From contig CAXYDR010000003.1 in NCBI GenBank assembly GCA_964276095.1, positions 434,001-498,000 on the forward strand: DNA of 64,000 nt. The letters run 5' to 3'. Position 1 is the stretch's first letter, and each line of letters begins with the position of its first letter. The position numbers and the translations under genes were made by a program. The notes under the pieces are model-generated. The model did not search any database. It worked only from the letters and a program-made list of their open reading frames with translations, and was not told the DNA's origin. Source of the stretch: GCA-2733415 sp964276095 (GTDB taxonomy: Bacteria; Bacteroidota; Bacteroidia; Flavobacteriales; Flavobacteriaceae). Below, one piece after another: positions 60,654-64,000 of the stretch.

Positions 60654-61922
60654 TTATTTGATACCATCAAAATAAGATTTAGCAATACTTTCTCTATGAT
60701 TAGGGTGTGCTATTTTTACTAATTCAGCAACACGTTGCTTTATTGTTTTCCCGTATAAATTAGCTACCCCATATTCCGTAACTACATAATGAACATGTGC
60801 TCTAGTGGTAACCACTCCTGCTCCATTCTTTAAAAACGGCACGATTCTACTTATCCCTTTACTTGTTTGTGACGGCAGTGCTAGTATAGCTTTTCCTCCA
60901 TCACTAAGTGATGCTCCTCTAATATAATCCATCTGTCCTCCAACTCCAGAATACATCTTAGTCCCGATAGAATCTGCACAAACTTGCCCAGTAACATCAA
61001 TCTCAATTGCTGAATTGATTGCTACCATTTTTGGATTTTTCTTGATTATAGATACATCGTTTACATAATCAGCTGAACGCATTTCTATAAACGGGTTATC
61101 ATCTACATAATCATATAATTTTTGAGTACCCATTAAAAATGTAGCCATTGATCGCCCTGGATTTACTCCTTTAAAATCACCATTAATGACATCCTTCAAT
61201 ATTAAATCTATTACTCCATCAGAAAACATTTCTGTATGTAACCCTAAGTTTTTATGATTCCCTAGTCTTGACAAAACAGCATTAGGAATACTCCCAATCC
61301 CCATTTGCAAAGTACTTTCGTCATCAATTAGCTCTGCTATATAATCCCCTATTTTGTTTTCAACTTCACTAGGCTCAGGCAATAAATGTTCATGTATTGG
61401 TGACTCATGCTCTACAAAAACATCTAATTCAGATACATGAATAATCCCATCACCATGAGTTCTTGGCATTTTAGGGTTGATTTGAGCAATTACCTTATTT
61501 GCATTACCGATAGCAGCTAAAGTTGCTTCAACAGAAACCCCCAAAGAACAATACCCATGCTTATCTGGTGGAGAAACCTGAATAAAAGCCACATCAATAG
61601 GCACTATATTTCGTTTAAACAAAATAGGCAACTCACTTAAAAAAACAGGTGTGTATGAGCCATTTCCAGCTTTTAAAGTGTGTCGTACATTTTTACCAAT
61701 AAAAAATGAATTTACGTGAAAACTATCTTTATAAATAGGATCGGCGTATGGTGTCCTACCCTCTATATGAAGGTGTGAAACTTCTACATTCCTTAATTCT
61801 TCATGTCTGGCAGACATTGCATCAATTAATATTTGTGGTGCGGCAGCGGCAGCCTGAATATATATTCTATTATTTGACTTGATAACTTTCACTGCTTCTT
61901 CTGCAGATACTGATTTGTACAT
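60654..61922 (-). CDS. acetyl-CoA hydrolase/transferase (4-hydroxybutyrate CoA-transferase type)
   Basis: 422-residue CoA-transferase. The catalytic Glu is in LGLHTEMFSDGVIDL, with VTEYGVANLYGKTIKQRV and GVGGQMDYIRGASLSDGGKA as family segments. It probably moves CoA between acetyl-CoA and a short acid such as 4-hydroxybutyrate or succinate; which one is not decided by the sequence. It is monocistronic, flanked by terminators or divergent genes. A TATTTTTG -7-like motif lies at 61944-61951. Confidence 0.92.
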   Translation of the reverse strand: MYKSVSAEEAVKVIKSNNRIYIQAAAAAPQILIDAMSARHEELRNVEVSHLHIEGRTPYADPIYKDSFHVNSFFIGKNVRHTLKAGNGSYTPVFLSELPILFKRNIVPIDVAFIQVSPPDKHGYCSLGVSVEATLAAIGNANKVIAQINPKMPRTHGDGIIHVSELDVFVEHESPIHEHLLPEPSEVENKIGDYIAELIDDESTLQMGIGSIPNAVLSRLGNHKNLGLHTEMFSDGVIDLILKDVINGDFKGVNPGRSMATFLMGTQKLYDYVDDNPFIEMRSADYVNDVSIIKKNPKMVAINSAIEIDVTGQVCADSIGTKMYSGVGGQMDYIRGASLSDGGKAILALPSQTSKGISRIVPFLKNGAGVVTTRAHVHYVVTEYGVANLYGKTIKQRVAELVKIAHPNHRESIAKSYFDGIK

Positions 61923-62060
61923 AATATTTATTATTTTGAACTACAAAAATACAACCTAAAAATAGCTGAAAAACTGTCAAAAATCATTTTTTAAAACATT
62001 TTTTACATCTTAAATTCTAACTTTTTAAATTAGTATATTTGCGGTCAAACTTAGCTTACA

Positions 62061-62867
62061 ATGATTAAATTAAAATCAAAAGAAGAAATAGAAATCATGC
62101 GCGAAAGCGCCTTAGTGGTTTCAAAAACATTAGGGGTTATAGCTGGAGAAATAAAACCAGGGATAACTTCATTATATTTAGATAAATTAGCTGAAGAACA
62201 TATTAGAGATTTAGGGGCTATTCCTGGATTTCTTGGTCTTTATGACTTTCCTAACACCTTATGTATTTCACCAAATGCACAAGTTGTACATGGTATACCT
62301 AACAATAAACCATTAGTAGAAGGAGATATTCTATCTGTCGACTGTGGAGCAATATTAAACGGTTACTATGGTGACCATGCTTATACATTTGAAGTTGGAG
62401 AAGTTGCTCCAGAAACAAAAAAATTACTTCAAGTAACTAAAGAAAGTTTATACGTAGGTATTAGAGAGCTTAAAGAAAATAACCGAGTTGGTGATGTTGG
62501 TTTTGCAATACAAAAATACTGTGAAGACCGTGGATACGGTGTTGTTCGTGAACTAGTTGGTCATGGATTAGGTAAAACTATGCATGAAGATCCGCAAATG
62601 CCTAATTACGGAAAACGAGGTAGAGGGAAAAAATTTAAAAACGGATTAGTAGTTGCTATTGAGCCAATGATAAACATGGGGACTCATAAAATTGAGCAAT
62701 TACGTGACGGTTGGACCATTTTAACAGATGACAGAAAACCTTCTGCTCATTTTGAACATGATGTGGCTATTGTTGATGGAAAACCCCAATTACTTTCTAC
62801 TTTCGATTATATCTATGAAGCTTTAGGTATTACAAGTACTGAAGAAGATGAATTCAGAAAGAGATAG
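62061..62867 (+). CDS. map: methionine aminopeptidase, type I
   Basis: Removes the initiator Met from nascent proteins. 268 residues. The metal ligands are the two Asp in LSVDCGAILNGYYGDHAYTF, His in VGHGLGKTMHEDPQMPN, and Glu in VAIEPMIN and HFEHDVAIVDG. Type I, without the type II insertion. A TATATTTG motif lies at 62034-62041, 19 bases before the ATG. Confidence 0.97.
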   Translation: MIKLKSKEEIEIMRESALVVSKTLGVIAGEIKPGITSLYLDKLAEEHIRDLGAIPGFLGLYDFPNTLCISPNAQVVHGIPNNKPLVEGDILSVDCGAILNGYYGDHAYTFEVGEVAPETKKLLQVTKESLYVGIRELKENNRVGDVGFAIQKYCEDRGYGVVRELVGHGLGKTMHEDPQMPNYGKRGRGKKFKNGLVVAIEPMINMGTHKIEQLRDGWTILTDDRKPSAHFEHDVAIVDGKPQLLSTFDYIYEALGITSTEEDEFRKR

Positions 62868-62879
62868 AAATAATTCTTG

Positions 62880-63653
62880 ATGAAGAAAATCTTCAAAATA
62901 ATATTGAACACGATACCTAGGCCCTTATTAATTAGGGTTAGCTATCTGGTTCGTCCTGTTTTAGCGTTCATCCTAAAAGGAAGTACTTTCACTGATCCTA
63001 TTGACGGAAAAAGCTTTAGTACTTTTCTTCCATACGGATATGGAAGTCAGAGAAACAACGTATTATCCCCTTCTACACTTTCATTAGAACGTCATAGACT
63101 ATTATGGCTTTATCTAAAAAATGAAACTGACTTTTTCAATAATACAGAAAGTAAAAAAGTATTACACTTTGCACCTGAACAATGTTTCTACAAACGTTTT
63201 AGAAATCAAAGTAATATTGAGTATACAACTACTGATTTACTTTCTCCGTTAGCTGATGTAAAAGCAGACATTTGTAATCTCCCATTTGAGGATAATAGTT
63301 ACGATATTATTTTCTGCAACCATGTTTTAGAACATATTCCTGATGATACTAAAGCGATGCAAGAATTATATAGGGTTTTAAAGCCTAAGGGAATGGCAAT
63401 ACTTCAAATCCCTCAAGAATTAGATCGTGAAACTACTTTTGAAGACAATACAATTACTAATAAAACAGAGCGAGCAAAAATATTTGGTCAATATGACCAT
63501 GTTCGTATATACGGCCGTGACTATTTCAATAAACTAAGAAGTATTGGGTTTATCGTTGAAGAGATTGATTACACTAATACTCTTTCTGATAATGATACAG
63601 ATAAATACTGTTTAGCAAAAGGAGAAATACTTCCCGTATGCTTTAAAGGTTAA
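62880..63653 (+). CDS. class I SAM-dependent methyltransferase (type 11)
   Basis: 257 residues from the ATG at 62880; a TTG one codon earlier is also open. An N-terminal basic/hydrophobic part (KKIFKIILNTIPRPLLIRVSYLV) is followed by the methyltransferase domain with KVLHFAPEQCFYKRF, NSYDIIFCNHVLEHIPDDTK and LYRVLKPKGMAILQIP. Motif I (HFAPEQCF) is unusual because the common Gly-rich loop is replaced. Substrate unknown. It begins 12 bases after map, so they are likely co-transcribed. Confidence 0.85.
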   Translation: MKKIFKIILNTIPRPLLIRVSYLVRPVLAFILKGSTFTDPIDGKSFSTFLPYGYGSQRNNVLSPSTLSLERHRLLWLYLKNETDFFNNTESKKVLHFAPEQCFYKRFRNQSNIEYTTTDLLSPLADVKADICNLPFEDNSYDIIFCNHVLEHIPDDTKAMQELYRVLKPKGMAILQIPQELDRETTFEDNTITNKTERAKIFGQYDHVRIYGRDYFNKLRSIGFIVEEIDYTNTLSDNDTDKYCLAKGEILPVCFKG

Positions 63654-64000
63654 ACCGTAGCGTTTATATTTCACAAAGCAATATACTTTTTAAACCATTA
63701 TTAAAACCCCTGCGTTTTATCGGTGATTTTGCACTCTTTATGGTGCTTTTTTTTATTCTTAAAAATGCACGCAACATTTTAGAACTACTAGACAACAATT
63801 ATTGCCACCTAATTAACATTTCCTTTATATTTATAATATCAAACTAAGTAACACTTTTACCCAAAAATGATTACAGGTCGTTATATCAGAGGGGAACCCC
63901 AACTCTTCTAATATAAAAAGACAAAGAAAAAAGCTTAGTATTTACATACTAAGCTTTTTTCTTTTATAAGATTCACATTTGTATTTCTATGGGAAATCAT
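63654..64000. other. non-coding end region with hairpins
   Basis: 347 bases without a gene that I can support. A weak 4-bp stem with a long T-run (63731-63755) could end the methyltransferase transcript. A GGGGAACCCC hairpin lies near 63890-63899. The strong terminator at 63923-63966 may belong to a gene beyond the right edge. Confidence 0.6.
63923..63966. terminator. strong bidirectional terminator at the right edge
   Basis: AAAGAAAAAAGCTTAGTA-tttac-ATACTAAGCTTTTTTCTTT: long perfect stem with A and T runs. It may end a transcript entering from the right or close the map/methyltransferase unit. Confidence 0.75.

Noticed and set aside
63731..63755. Intrinsic terminator with T-run after the methyltransferase gene
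   Set aside because: The stem is only about 4 bp, so I did not list it as a firm terminator. It is mentioned in the edge-region entry.

Overview
The window is an AT-rich chromosomal segment of a flavobacterium (Bacteroidota, probably Flavobacteriaceae close to Tenacibaculum or Polaribacter; genus level is a guess). The evidence is Bacteroidota promoter motifs (TTTG about 19 bases before TAnnTTTG), a general lack of Shine-Dalgarno sites, a secreted protein with a type IX secretion (Por) C-terminal tail, many lipoproteins, and Bacteroidota-typical families (DUF3467 after rpoC, DUF2851, DUF6702, NamZ/DUF1343, BT0820-like HAD). No prophage, insertion sequence, CRISPR array or recognisable defence system was found.

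Bases 1-17.9 kb hold the translation and transcription core. Left of it are queD (cut by the window edge), idi and prfC. The minus strand then carries one long array, read from right to left: rpsU, xerC-type recombinase, hpf, tRNA-Thr(TGT), tRNA-Tyr(GTA), tRNA-Gly(TCC), tRNA-Thr(GGT), tuf, tRNA-Trp(CCA), secE, nusG, rplK, rplA, rplJ, rplL, rpoB, rpoC, DUF3467. Several hairpins inside the array look like regulatory or processing points. rpsU carries a strong Shine-Dalgarno site, unlike the other genes inspected.

Bases 17.9-36.5 kb are mixed housekeeping and envelope genes: acyl-CoA dehydrogenase, a helix-hairpin-helix protein and an alanine/glycine symporter; a DUF2851-PspC-K+ channel operon; universal stress protein; a cystathionine-beta-synthase-like enzyme; a LolC/E-type permease beside NamZ muramidase; glycerophosphodiesterase; queE; HerA-like ATPase; exported MsrA; and a type IX-secreted SGNH-like protein.

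Bases 36.5-42.7 kb form a catabolic cluster for tryptophan/kynurenine breakdown by the 2-aminomuconate route: kynureninase, a 35-residue membrane ORF, a RidA-type 2-aminomuconate deaminase, an IclR regulator, 2-aminomuconate semialdehyde dehydrogenase, an SDR protein lacking the usual Tyr and Lys, and aminocarboxymuconate-semialdehyde decarboxylase. The dioxygenases, the monooxygenase and the lower pathway are not in the window.

Bases 42.7-64 kb contain an O-methyltransferase, PAP2 phosphatase and TatA, secreted amidohydrolase and M1 peptidase, a tandem pair of secreted paralogues, dipeptidase E, a tandem duplication of tRNA-Gly(TCC) with its terminator, a double-GNAT protein, an M48 protease with two L,D-transpeptidases, an ankyrin protein, gpmI, a HAD phosphatase, a CoA-transferase, map and a methyltransferase. 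The last 347 bases hold no gene that I can support.
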